Shown: piece by piece, positions 40,401 to 50,181 of the stretch
Layout: the number at the start of each line of letters is the position of its first letter
Numbering within the stretch: position 1 is the stretch's first letter
From: Mayamaea pseudoterrestris
Taxonomy: Eukaryota; Bacillariophyta; Bacillariophyceae; Sellaphorales; Sellaphoraceae
NCBI GenBank assembly: GCA_027923505.1
Contig: BROI01000017.1
Coordinates: 1 to 64,000, forward strand
Reading direction: 5' to 3'
Length of the DNA stretch: 64,000 bases
The notes under the pieces: generated by a model
What the model was told of the DNA's origin: nothing
What the model saw: only the letters and a program-made list of their open reading frames with translations
Database searches by the model: none
Made by a program: the position numbers and the translations under genes

Positions 40401-41365
40401 CAAGTCGTGACTATATGCACATTTTGAGTGAACACGCGACTCCGTCACCGCATATTTCGCACAAAGACGTTAGCGCGCGTGTGCATCTGCAACACTCCAG
40501 GCTGGTCATGTGGTTATTTGGTGCTTGGGACGATCTTATGCCAATGGCTGTCCAAAAACATTTACTGTTGCCGCCATGGAGTAAGCGGTCCAAGGAAGAA
40601 CAGGCGCATCACGCAGCGTTATGGTCTGGCCGCCAAGACACCAACTACATCGTGTCATCTGCAGCAGGCCGAGCTGGAACCATGTTTGGCGATGGTCGCG
40701 ATGAGAACATTAGCACCGGCTCGGATTTTTCTCTTGCTTGGAAAGTACCGATTGGCCTTATTGCGACACTTTGGAGCTTTTGCTGCTGCACACCGCACTT
40801 TTTCGTTAACTTACTGACAATCGGCACGTGCAGCCTTGGTTTGGGCATGAGCATATCGCTGCAAGTTATCGATCAAAGCTCAAACGTGCGATCGAGCAAT
40901 GGCGTTGCCATTGACGGCGCTGCAGCTAGTGCCCAGGGTGGATCATTCTGGACACGTCTGCGGCTACTTCCACTTTTCGCACTGTCCATTTTAATGGGTC
41001 AACTTGTCGGCACTTCTGGCGGCATCATGTTTCTTGCCGAATTTGTCGTTACTTCTACTAGCTTGCTTTTGGGTGGCGCTATAACCATTTCTTCGAACGC
41101 TATCAAGTCTTGGTGTCTGTTCTTTTGTTTGTCGAGTGGCTCGTTTTGGACTTTCTTGTTTGCTCGAGTGGCGCTCATGGATGCCGCCCGTCGACGAAGC
41201 ATAGACGCAGCAACGAAGCTTTTATGGAGGGCAGTTTTGATTGTCGCCAGTTGTTGGGCCCTGGTGTTGCTGGCTGGTGACTCGTTGTGGATAAGACCAA
41301 TTGATATGTTGATTCAGCGCGACATTTCTCTGGATGATCCAAACTTGCTCCAGAAATTGCAGTAG
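37487..41365 (+). CDS. F-box, MSP-like and polytopic membrane protein
   Basis: Single exon, 1292 aa. Residues about 10-60 read like an F-box (LAASILEHFSSVDQVVSLGL, VSKSCRQSSRCDSVWRIFLERRW). Residues about 280-350 look like a major-sperm-protein/VAP-type beta sandwich (ARFTNPTFRPILFEIVIQRPE, PNQGYIKPGACLQIVF). The middle 500 residues are hydrophilic and lack a recognised domain. The last 400 contain about eight or nine TM segments (near 900, 945, 1090, 1110, 1170, 1195, 1215, 1245). A cytosolic ligase-adaptor head on a membrane anchor is the literal reading. Neither head assignment is certain, and no orthologue is recognised. Confidence 0.7.
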   Translation: MSSSTSSVTLLPRFESILSSEDLAASILEHFSSVDQVVSLGLVSKSCRQSSRCDSVWRIFLERRWNVTATNQQKTDYYQAYKRAFQNSHDLWILHSNIVWPWEGIVAGHCGILEESERDDMSAARASIAMKQLQKHSESNQCHQSTACCPTCRLHEAARTTAPFPPPSTRAQAMAEATRLVQRKLAHLQPNYNPPSTATITCAFEYAATQNRRLDTRQYRINEDCRLLNDLLFFNVNEPNDEEDDNNDAILNDKKSNVPATATATASTTSSTSTLPTIHNHSATTHSWHVARFTNPTFRPILFEIVIQRPECFFAYPNQGYIKPGACLQIVFYVAARSQADKLQNLPPAPYLIRYRFAIQPPLFDASIMADPTKPTTAPLLQVNIDATRENMEPRQETIDFHWRLAHPAHAMRTISLSAHVHSHYHLHDFMDRACHPITFQKAMDEGLETFVAPCLQERHPNSHAYQILSGASGRKNNTEGPCQQCCKATRESTDASRKRPYSPPTKWGLRDEELHQAFIIMKGECAYFRERKQQRRRNVTVIVSSLERFTTMHAEKKMEPMAVARASTMLNWASRQISGMHNTTGVTGDEIEETNELLLLDTRVDALRRRLDLSTSKIGRFESLQKDDTADSEGHKERGFNWVSIKHQSIGSARVPTRFEQRPVDELRSSLKDGLREHELGNFHAAICLIRNSPTLSNFGVYDRMPYPGSLARRPKIMLPTLCQRMEKFEVNLSIQTHNDLLGEDIERRRWYCKLLNGLDVNAIVDINRKYTWSDQIIDHNHNMYYSMHCYLHGIPPPGTGRYPLSRLSDDLGTIVPLELTDREPPVLIQNAHESSDAAGDARNVRLPPAPLIPFFARRRVLRFLWSIASQIGSAIRDDANAAIAVIDRRVLIATQLISLAFTAAPLMCTLVSRYLSWMPAQPIQQELNELIFETTTPKSLRYLTAGECGVGAVMLLVAWMYLGRWAERYTSRDYMHILSEHATPSPHISHKDVSARVHLQHSRLVMWLFGAWDDLMPMAVQKHLLLPPWSKRSKEEQAHHAALWSGRQDTNYIVSSAAGRAGTMFGDGRDENISTGSDFSLAWKVPIGLIATLWSFCCCTPHFFVNLLTIGTCSLGLGMSISLQVIDQSSNVRSSNGVAIDGAAASAQGGSFWTRLRLLPLFALSILMGQLVGTSGGIMFLAEFVVTSTSLLLGGAITISSNAIKSWCLFFCLSSGSFWTFLFARVALMDAARRRSIDAATKLLWRAVLIVASCWALVLLAGDSLWIRPIDMLIQRDISLDDPNLLQKLQ

Positions 41366-42407
41366 TACATCGAACAATATTCTAGTCATGGATTGATGAA
41401 TGAGCAAATGATTGAACTACACACTTAGTTGAAGAACCAGTTGAAGAGAGCCACCCGCCGTGTTGCTGCACCTGTTGCGACCATGTCGCTGGTCGTTACA
41501 TCGGAAGTGCGGACGCCATGCCATTTGTCTCCTCTTTGTTCAAGCGATATGTTTCAAAAACGACTTTGTAAAAATATCCTCTTACCAAGTGCCGCCACCT
41601 TTCGCCTTATCGCCATTAGCTGGGCCCCTGCAATTCACTATCCTTTTGCTTTGGCGGAGAGGAGTCTCGCGCTCAGCAGCTTCAATTGGGTTTTCTGCTT
41701 CTTGCTTATCGGTGCCGCTACATCTGGTGCCGACGCGCTATTTCTTTTTTCGGTGTAAGCTTTCGCTTTCGACGTCTTCCATTTGTTTCATACGAGTTGC
41801 TTTAGACTACGCGTAACTGGGTCATGACGGACGGTGGAGAATTGGGTTCCGTAAAAACGTCTTTGCCCGAAAATTCCTGCCATTAACCAGTTTGCGATCA
41901 TTTTCACCAACTGGAACTGCTTGTTAGTCAAAGCTGGCAAGGCGCCAGAGTGCAACAGTTGGACGTGGCGATAAAGTCGGACGGCGCCTCTGCCCATAGT
42001 AGTGTTTCTGCGTTGAAACGAAACTAGAAGCTCCGCTACTGCGCCCGAATCAAAATATACCAATTGTTGTTCGAGCTGCTTATTACTGTACAATTTTCGA
42101 AGCAGAAGCAGTTCTCGGCCAGATGGGAAAGACTGATTGCTTTTGCAAATTGCAGCTAAAAACTGGTTGAGATGGCACTCGCAATATCGATGCGGCTCCG
42201 CCATCGGCCCGAGTCAAATCCAATATATACTGCAAGTGTTTTGTATAAACTAACTACCGGTAGTATTAAAATGAGGATGCAAAGACAGCCATCATAGTAG
42301 GTCAAGCCGCGCAGAATAGCGACGATCACTCGATCGGCTAGTTTCATGTCGCACTGGTTATTTCACACATTCGGTCCAACCCATCATACGTTCCTCCATT
42401 CTCCAGC
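41366..42407. other. intergenic, polytopic protein to ORC3-like gene
   Basis: 1042 bp. A possible short minus-strand gene lies at 41788-42204 (see that entry). Otherwise nothing supported. Confidence 0.4.
41788..42204 (-). CDS. small hypothetical protein
   Basis: 138 aa, ATG context GGCCGATGGC. Mostly helical, with LNQFLAAICKSNQSFPSGRE, LLLLRKLYSNKQLEQQLVYF and KQFQLVKMIANWLMAGIF. It has no TM or signal peptide. The amino-acid composition looks coding, but the frame is short and no family is recognised; it could also be an old fragment. Confidence 0.35.
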   Translation of the reverse strand: MAEPHRYCECHLNQFLAAICKSNQSFPSGRELLLLRKLYSNKQLEQQLVYFDSGAVAELLVSFQRRNTTMGRGAVRLYRHVQLLHSGALPALTNKQFQLVKMIANWLMAGIFGQRRFYGTQFSTVRHDPVTRSLKQLV

Positions 42408-44660
42408 ATGCCTCCTCCTCCTCGCCGGAGCAGTCGTCAATCCACTGCAACGGGAGCAACAACAGCATCAGTTACAAGTAAAAAACAGCAGCAGTTACCA
42501 TCATGGGCGAAATTGAGTCGTCCACAGCGTCGCGTCGACGATCCCTTGACGTTGGCGGAGGAGGAAGCCTACATGCGCACCAAAACGTATTTTGAATCGG
42601 CTCGATTGATCGACTTGACTGTCAACGAAACGCTGCAGCAACTGCTGGAGACGACGAATATACTGCAGGAAATTAAAGATTTGGCGCTAAGGTATGTGCA
42701 TGATGCGAGTGGAGCGAATGGAGGAGACGAAAAAATGAATCATGAGCAACAAAAAACATCAGAATCATTATCGCAGCCAATCAACAATCAAGAATCAAAT
42801 CACCCCACCAGCGAGGACGACGACATTTGGTCTCGCTACAAACTAGACTCGTCAAAGCCGCAGTCTCGATTCGATCCCCTGCTGCTTCCAGTCTTGACAT
42901 TGGATGGACCCACGCATTCGCTGGATCGGTACGAGTGGATGCGCGTATTGGTGCAAGCCTGCAAGCAACAGTTGCTTCAAACCAGCGTCGTGTGGCTGCA
43001 GTCATTTGCCACCGTATCAGGTCATGGTAATACTAGTAATAATCTTCCATTGTCACGGCTGACGGAGGAACTGACGCGACAGTGCCTGTGGCAGGAGCAT
43101 GAACGAAACCAAGATCAAAACTTGCCTCCAACGCTCACGCAAGCGCAGCTGCGAAGCTGCGGCAACTGCTCCGAACTGCTGCAGCAATGGGCGCGTCAAA
43201 CGGTACATTTTCACCATGGAATACTCGTACTTGTGGATGCGGCGAATGCTACGACTAGCTTGTTGGAGTGGGCGTCGGAGCAACGATCGCTGCACGGTAT
43301 TCCAATATCGATTGTACTTCTTTCTCATTCATCAGCTACCATGCTTTCAAGTGGCAGCAATCTACTCTATTATTTACAAACGCATTCCGATTGTTTAGTG
43401 CAACGCAAGTCGCTTCCGTCTTCGCAAAATGTGCTGCAACAGGTTTGGCAAGCGCTCTACGTCAAGCACGCGTTTGCCTATCACTTGGCCGATCAACCAG
43501 TCTTGTCAGCAGTCACCAGCGCCTTTAACGACAAGCATGGATCGTTTGTTCATGCACTCATGCAAGTCAAGGCGACTCTTGCCGACTTTTTTGCATCCTA
43601 TCGAGGGTCGGCGCTCATGGTGGCGGCCACAGCCAACACTGAACCATCAAGCAGCAAGCCAACCACCACGACTGACATGGCCAAGCGCCGCAAGTGGTTC
43701 ATGCTGGACGCAAACGCCAAGCGGTACTCGTTTCCGCAAAGGGCATCGTCTGTACATCCAACGGCGAGTGGAAGTGGCAAGAAGCGAAAGCGTAAACAAG
43801 ATGAAATTGCTGCCAGTGGCGACGGAATCAATCACAACAATTGCGATCCAATAGCTTGCCTGCAGGAGCTAGAGCAACATCGTCGGCAAGTGGCAATCAT
43901 TATGCAACTGGAAACTTGCTTTTTGCAACATTGGAGGTCCAATGTAGCCGAGAAACAGCAGCAGCCTTTGCATCTCAATACGCAGTCACTTTCGCATGCC
44001 ATGGAATCGTCATCAGCCTTTTCGACCGAGCAAGTATCAAAGGATGCGGTCCGTGACATGATGGCACTACTGTTTCGCTTACAACAAGATGAACTGGACC
44101 GACAAGCAGCCATGATTGCCGATGAATCAATAAATTCGTCGCTGTCCATTCCGCTTTCTAAGACGCCGAATCACAATTCAATACGCGCGTTCATTCACCG
44201 GCTTGTCATTGTGCTTGATCAAGCCTCATTCGTTTCGGATATTTTGTACGTTTTTGATTCGGTACATCAAGCTTGGCATGCAAGCCTGGAGCGCACTTTG
44301 GTGCGACGGTCCGCTCGACAATCCTCCACGCTGCTGCAGCAGCCCATTGTTCGACCTCGTCGCGACACTGTTTTGGGATGGGTCCACCCTGCTGAAATTA
44401 ATATACCGGGCTTGCTCTATCGATTGTTAAATACTTGCTGCTCCGTGACGCTAAACGATTGGTTTGCAATGTTTGTTACTCATCAACGTCGCGAATTGAG
44501 CACACTCGACGACAATGATACGCAGCAGCAACTCTTGATGTTTGCAACTGGCGTGTATTCGCTTCAAGTCCAGGGACTGATCAAAGGCGAGCGCAAGACA
44601 TCAAGCGGCAAATCTGTTTTTGATAAGTCGGTCCTTGTTTGGTGCGGAGTTGATGAGTAG
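42408..44660 (+). CDS. origin recognition complex subunit 3 (ORC3)-like
   Basis: Single exon, 750 aa. Start context CCAGCATGCC. An N-terminal basic Ser-rich tail (1-40), then a degenerate AAA+-like region: SQLLQTSVVWLQS-like strand, a Walker-B-like HHGILVLVDAANA (about 266-278), a sensor-like GIPISIVLLSHSS (about 297-309), followed by the ORC3 insert pattern VTSAFNDKHGSFVHALMQVK (helix-turn near 365-385). The C-terminal winged-helix part is suggested by LLYRLLNTCCSVTLNDWF and the final beta segment. ORC3 helps load MCM at replication origins; it has no ATPase of its own, which fits the lack of a P-loop. The assignment rests on pattern memory. Confidence 0.65.
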   Translation: MPPPPRRSSRQSTATGATTASVTSKKQQQLPSWAKLSRPQRRVDDPLTLAEEEAYMRTKTYFESARLIDLTVNETLQQLLETTNILQEIKDLALRYVHDASGANGGDEKMNHEQQKTSESLSQPINNQESNHPTSEDDDIWSRYKLDSSKPQSRFDPLLLPVLTLDGPTHSLDRYEWMRVLVQACKQQLLQTSVVWLQSFATVSGHGNTSNNLPLSRLTEELTRQCLWQEHERNQDQNLPPTLTQAQLRSCGNCSELLQQWARQTVHFHHGILVLVDAANATTSLLEWASEQRSLHGIPISIVLLSHSSATMLSSGSNLLYYLQTHSDCLVQRKSLPSSQNVLQQVWQALYVKHAFAYHLADQPVLSAVTSAFNDKHGSFVHALMQVKATLADFFASYRGSALMVAATANTEPSSSKPTTTTDMAKRRKWFMLDANAKRYSFPQRASSVHPTASGSGKKRKRKQDEIAASGDGINHNNCDPIACLQELEQHRRQVAIIMQLETCFLQHWRSNVAEKQQQPLHLNTQSLSHAMESSSAFSTEQVSKDAVRDMMALLFRLQQDELDRQAAMIADESINSSLSIPLSKTPNHNSIRAFIHRLVIVLDQASFVSDILYVFDSVHQAWHASLERTLVRRSARQSSTLLQQPIVRPRRDTVLGWVHPAEINIPGLLYRLLNTCCSVTLNDWFAMFVTHQRRELSTLDDNDTQQQLLMFATGVYSLQVQGLIKGERKTSSGKSVFDKSVLVWCGVDE

Positions 44661-45033
44661 ATCACGTTGATATTAGGCGCAGCACTACGATCATTGTCGA
44701 GTTGTTCGTTCTGAAGAAGCAATCGCAAGCAACTGCGCAAGCTGTTGATGAGTAGACTACGTTATACATGGCACATAGATCGAGGGCTGTCGGGGCAGCA
44801 CGATTGCTATCGACTTGTTCGTTCCGGAGAAGCAATCGCGAGCAACTGCGCACGAGCAACTGCGCAAGCACTCTACCACAGAAAATATTCCATCAATTGT
44901 GAAAACAAAGGAGTTACAACAAAACAAATAATTATGATTACATTATGCTATTTCAGTATACGTCATTATGAAACAACAATTCCAAAGAAAATGTCGGAGA
45001 AACAAGATCAAGACAATTGGCAATAGCACAACA
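44661..45033. other. convergent intergenic region with a local duplication
   Basis: 373 bp. GATGAGTAGA...ACGATCATTGTCGAGTTGTTCGTTC (44651-44712) is partly repeated at 44745-44825 (GATGAGTAGACTACGTTATA...CGACTTGTTCGTTC), and GAGCAACTGCGCA recurs at 44839-44863. This is a diverged local duplication of the ORC3 3' end; its first copy is the true stop region. Confidence 0.5.
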
Positions 45034-47129
45034 TTATGGCGAGGCCATGAATGAGGCCACGGCAGCCTCTTGCACTGCGGCATGCGTCGGACTCGTGTCC
45101 GTCGACGTGAGGAATGGATGCTTGAGCGCTTCAGTCGGATTGATTCGGTCCTCGGGTCGATACGCCAGCATCTTGTAGACAAGGTCAACAAACATGTCAT
45201 AATTGCGCTGTGAATTGTACGTCTCGCTCGGCGGATACTTCTTCTTTTGTCGCGAACCCGCCGTGATCACTTCACGGAGACTGGCAATAGGATCTTGACT
45301 TGGTGTAACTGGCGACTTTGGCTCCGACTCGGGCGATGATGTTCCACCACCGCTGTTGCTACTCTCCTTTGCGTCGGATGCCTGCTTGCCGGAAGGTGCC
45401 TTTGACTGGCGCAGTTGCCACTCTTCATACCCAGACAGTGTCTTTGTCTTTTCAAAGAACTGGTACTTGATAGAATCATTCGCCTTGTCCAGCATGGGGT
45501 CTGGAACCATTCCCAGCAGCTTGACAATCTTTTGCATCTGATCAAACTGATCCGACCCCGAAAACAGCGGCTCGCCCGTATGCATCTCGGCCAATATACA
45601 GCCAAGGCTCCACATGTCAATAGAAACGCTATATGGCAAACCAAGCATGACCTCTGGCGAACGGTAAAAGCGAGACTGAATATACGAATACATGCGCTTG
45701 TTCGATCGGCAGGAGCTTCCAAAGTCAATGACCTTGACGGCGCTCTTCTTGGGATGCCGCAGTAGAATATTCTCCGGTTTGAGGTCACAATGTATAATGT
45801 CAACGTCTTTCCGTGCCAGAAACGTAAGCGCTTTGAGTACTTGCTTGGCAAACTTTCGAATTAGGTTGAGCGACACGCCGCCAAACTGCGTATTCTTGAG
45901 CAACTCGTATAAATTAAGGGACAGCATTTCAAACACAAGACATTGATGGTTACGATACATAAAGTGGGTCAGCATGCGGACTATGGAACGAGAGAGAGTG
46001 GTAGGAAACGACGGGTAAGAACAAAAAGTGAATAAGCGACTTGAAAAAAACCAAACCACCGACAATGAAACGTACCAAGATTATGTTGATCATCTGGATC
46101 CTTTTCAAAGAGTACAGTCAATAGTTCAATTTCCGTCTTGGCTTGCAATAAGAATGGTTTCTTGGACTTGATAATTTTGATCGCCACTTCACGCTTGGTT
46201 TCAACATCCTCCGCGCGCACCACTTGACCAAAAGATCCCTTGCCGATGCGCTCCATAATCTTGTATCGTCCGTAGAAAAGCTCGCCTGGAGTAAAAATGT
46301 AGTCGTAATTCTCATCGTCCCAGCCATTGTTGTTACTAGTTGCGCCTCCGGCTGCGGAACTACTCGTTCCACTCGATTGCTGCTGCTGTAGCTTCTTTTC
46401 CTTGGCGCGCTGCGCTCGTCGGGCATCCCGCTCCTCATAGTAAATGGTATTAATTTGCTTGTACGTATCAATCAATGCAATCGATAGCTTGACAATGGGT
46501 CGCTCATTGGGTGGCCGCGTCAACATTGGCGGTTGCATTTGCTGTTGCTTTGGAATTGGTGTCGGCATCATCATCATCATTGTCATGGGATTGTGATGGT
46601 AATTGCTACTCGCCATTGGCGGCGGCTGCGAATAAACGACTGCTCCTGGAATGACATGCTGCTGCTGCTGCTGCTGATGCATGGCCATGGAAGAAACTGG
46701 CGCTGCTGCTGCTGTCGAGGTTGCGTAACTGCTTGCTTGACTCGCGTAAAAGGTTTGCTGCTGCTGCGTCGGCCCGAGGCTAGCGTATGCTACACTCTGC
46801 GGCGGTCCATGATGATTTACAGTTGCAGCAGAAAACTGCTGCTGATGCTGTCGTTGTTGATGATGATGCGATGAAGAAGAAGGAGGCGGCTGCCCGTAAA
46901 GCAAGGCATTTGAATCAAAGTGACTCGGTAATTGTGGCGGCGGCGGATTCGAGTACATTTGCTGCTGCGGATTATACAGGTTTGAATTGTTGTGAATTCC
47001 ATTGTCATACTGTGGCTGCGGCGGAAGATTTTGATTGTGAACATTTCCTCCAGTTCTGCCTGGCCATTGTGACGCGTCTTGCTGCGCGGGTCTTTGCGAT
47101 TGTCGGTATGGATCGTCTTGATGATCCAT
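45034..47129 (-). CDS. DYRK1-like dual-specificity kinase
   Basis: Two exons: 47129-46076 and 45980-45034; intron 95 bp (GTACGT...ATAG), phase 1; 666 aa. The N-terminal 200 residues are Gln/Pro/His/Met-rich low complexity (CAG-type runs). Kinase domain: GKGSFGQVVRAED (glycine loop), VAIKIIK (catalytic Lys), HCDLKPENIL (catalytic loop), IDFGSSC (DFG), and an activation loop RMYSYIQSRFYRSPEV whose YxY fits DYRK autophosphorylation on the second Tyr. The domain order and FRNHQCLVFEML-like stretch match DYRK1 rather than Yak1 or HIPK. DYRKs autophosphorylate on Tyr once and then act on Ser/Thr substrates in growth and cell-cycle control. Confidence 0.93.
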
Positions 47130-48029
47130 CGTCGCTCGCCAAATGGTATCCGTCAATTGCTGCGTTATAGTTAACAATCAAATGATGGAACGGCTAAATC
47201 TTCCTTTCTTTACTGATTCAATGAATGAATGACTTGAAGGCAAGAAAAACTGAAAGCTGAGAGTCACAAGTAGCGCTTGTTCTCTCGACTTCCAACCGAA
47301 TCGTCCTTTGACTCTCAATGGAATGCAGCAAGGCCTCAATAATAATCAAACAAGACTTTATACTCTCGACTCGTTTCTCCTTTGTTTGTAAATTGCTGCA
47401 GACTCGTCAAGTCGTCTTGTCGAAAAGTCTCTCCACTTGCTTGGGCGAGAGAAATTTGACGTGTCACACCGAGAGAATCGAACGGCCGTTTTGACTTTCA
47501 CTCAGCAACCAGCAAGTCTACTATACAAGGCAGAACAGTAGTCGACAAGTATAGATGCAGGTATACTTGTTGCAGAGACAAGCATGCATTTCCTTGCTTG
47601 CCTCGTCTTGCTGGATGGAACGATACTAATTATGCTGCTCGGTCGCTGAAAAAGGGCAACCAGTCTCGCTGAAGAATTGCGAGGCACCAACCAGCGCGGT
47701 GGAAGGAGTCGTGAGTCACGAGTCATGACGCGAACGCCAAAGGTTTCGCAAAAGGATACTCAAGGGCTATATTAAAAAACTCGACGGCAGAAGGCGTCAC
47801 ACGTAACCAGCTCGGGACTTGAGTATTTAAACCTGCATGAACGATGGCAACCGCGGCGCCGCACCATGAAACCACAAGTCACGAAGGAAGTTAAAGAACG
47901 CAGCCATCGAGCCATTCCACGACAGCAATAGCAACATCAAGAAGCCTTGATAAAGAGGGGCGATGCTTGTCGACGTTGAACATGCTTGTAGCTGTTCCTT
48001 CATTCGCAGTCTAATCGTTACAAGTGGAA
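47130..48029. other. kinase 5' flank and intergenic
   Basis: 900 bp, no supported gene. A TATA-like TATATTAAAAAACTC at about 47768 and a TATTTAAAC at 47824 are possible promoter pieces, but no gene follows that would use them. Confidence 0.4.
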
Positions 48030-48655
48030 CCACGCCATGAGGCGACTCCAAAACGAGTGCCAGTGTCAATTACGTCACCAGGCAATAGTACGAAACGAGT
48101 GCCAGTGTCAATTACGTCATAGGGCTTATCTACGAAACGAGTGCCAGTGTCAATTACGTCATAAGGCTTAACTACGAAACGAGTGCCAGTGTCAATTACG
48201 TCACCGAGGCAATAATACGAAACGAGTGCCAGTGAAAACTGCGTCATCGATCGAAACGAGTGCCAGTGAAAACTACGTCACAAGGCAATAGTACGAAACG
48301 AGTGCCAGTGAAAACTACGTCACAAGGCAATAGTACGAAACGAGTGCCAGTGTCAATTACGTCATAGGGCTGATCTACAAAACAAGTGCCAGTGTCAATT
48401 ACGTCACAAGGTTTAACTGCGAAACGAGTGCCAGTGTCAGTTACGTCACCGAGGCAATAATACGAAACGAGTGCCAGTGAAAACTGCGTCATCGATCGAA
48501 ACGAGTGCCAGTGAAAACTAAGTCACAAGGCAATAGTACGAAACGAGTGCCAGTGAAAACTACGTCACAAGGCAATAGTACGAAACGAGTGCCAGTGAAA
48601 ACTACGTCACAAGGCAATAGTACGAAACGAGTGCCAGTGAAAACTACGTCATAAA
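48030..48655 (+). repeat. 42-bp tandem repeat array 2
   Basis: Fifteen units of about 42 bp (two shortened to 34 bp), plus orientation, centred on AACGAGTGCCAGTG. Unit types end either in TCAATTACGTCA or AAAACTACGTCA/AAAACTGCGTCA. The order of four variants at about 48106-48250 is repeated at 48355-48495 (the CGTCATCGATCG junction recurs 245 bp apart), so the array grew partly by block duplication. Same family as arrays at 20988 and 63298. Confidence 0.97.
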
Positions 48656-50181
48656 AGGAGGTCCATCATCGCCATTTGCACGGCGGGTCGGTCGTCGACT
48701 TGGAATGTGCATCCGCCGCTTCGTCATCACACCTCGTCATTCTTCTCGAACAAACAATCCACGACACTAGCATGCCACCAAAACGAAACATAAGGAGGAA
48801 AATGTTGCTGCAAAGAGAGGAAGAAGAAGATTGGACTCAAAGACGAGGGATCTGATGACGACTGACGACGACTCAGTGACGACGACGACGACGAAATGGA
48901 ATCGTCGTCGGAGCGCATATCCTCCATAAATAGCTAACAGCAACATGAAAATGACATTAAACGGCGACGGAACATTTACGAAAAGCATGTCCTCATGAGT
49001 CGCGGCAAGCGAGTCACGGAATGGCGGGAAATCTTCACCTTCGACAGTTGATTGCCGCCAGTCGAGAGCGATATCACGTGGCATCCGACATGAAAAGTTA
49101 ACGATTACCGACGAAGTCATTGCCAAGATTCATTCCACTGGCGGAACGTTTCTCAAGGAGGAAGACGTTGGACCGGAAGGATGGAGCAACGAATGAAGTG
49201 GACATGGCGACTTGTCAACCGAGAGGGCGACGGGTTTTACTCGAAAGTTGCTCGTTCAATTAAGTGATACAGTCTTGACAGAGGAGCGAACGGATGTTTG
49301 AAAAGGGGCTAGCATTCGTTTAAATATATAGGGTGCTGTGGACAGACGGAATCTTTGCAGCATTTCTTTGAGCGTCGATGATACTCGTAGGCTATTCCGA
49401 TTCTGCCGCAACGATTTCGACAACGACCATGACGTTCAGTTGCTGGATTTCACTGCGTTTCTCAACGATACCTGCATGAACGAGCCTTTACAGAAGTCAA
49501 TGAGCAGTCGGCGACTGCAGAAGCAATAACCATTGCCAGGGGATGTAACGACTTGAATGGCAAATATGTTTGCGTCGCCATCAACTGCCAATCAGACTTT
49601 TGAAACTCTCTGCCGCATTCCAGTCTCCAACGAGGCTTGTTCTACATGCGATCCGTGCCAAACGATGGGAACTATGGCGTCGAGACGAGTTGCGACCATG
49701 TTGACGCCGACGTTACAACGACCGATGGCGAATGCGCAACTTACATTGACCGTTAATAGCACTACTAAAAGCAGCCAAGACTACAAGACTGCGTCGCGCT
49801 GGAGCATAAGATTCTTTTTGTCATAATATCGGCGAGTGCAGCAAAGTGTATTGCCTGGGAGAGTACTGCCCGAGCTTCATCTAGTGAAGGCCGCGAGACA
49901 AGGCTGAGTGGATGGCCTAGTTGCGGATAGTCTCGCTACGGGAGTAGCCAACGCAGCTATTCTGTAAACGACTGTGCGTTATAAAAAGTAATTCTATTCT
50001 ATTCTATCGTGGTATGTATTATGAGTTCGAGGCATGAAAGATACATGTGAAGGTGTATGGCTTCACAAGTGGGCACATGACGTTTGACACAGCGAGGCTC
50101 GTTCGTTGTTGAACGGTAGTTAACTGGAGCTTTGTCAAGAGCAACACTGTCGTGCAGTGTTTTTGTCGTTGTTTGTCATTC
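48656..50181. other. region of decayed gene fragments
   Basis: 1.5 kb with short open frames only. A DUF6824-like fragment is recognisable (see separate entry). At about 49540-49800 the plus strand reads CNDLNGKYVCVAINCQSDF and, in a shifted frame, CRIPVSNEACSTCDPCQTMG, which suggests a decayed secreted Cys-rich gene. A pentanucleotide run (ATTCT) sits at 49991-50006. Confidence 0.5.
48986..49196 (+). pseudogene. DUF6824-like gene remnant
   Basis: Three consecutive pieces in three frames follow the order expected for the diatom DUF6824 domain: HVLMSRG (like the DVLLGRG start), then GNLHLRQLIAASRERYHVAS, then KLTITDEVIAKIHSTGGTFL followed by KEEDVGPEGW. At least two frame changes are needed and the last piece ends in a stop at 49194-49196, so this is a relic. 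It lies about 330 bp downstream of repeat array 2. The family is recalled from memory as very common in diatoms, of unknown function. Confidence 0.6.

Noticed and set aside
48011-48492. Open frames with repeated DVIDTGTRFV peptide (also at 63248-63559 and 20898-21427)
   Set aside because: These arise from the 42-bp repeat, whose period is a multiple of three; they have no other coding signal.
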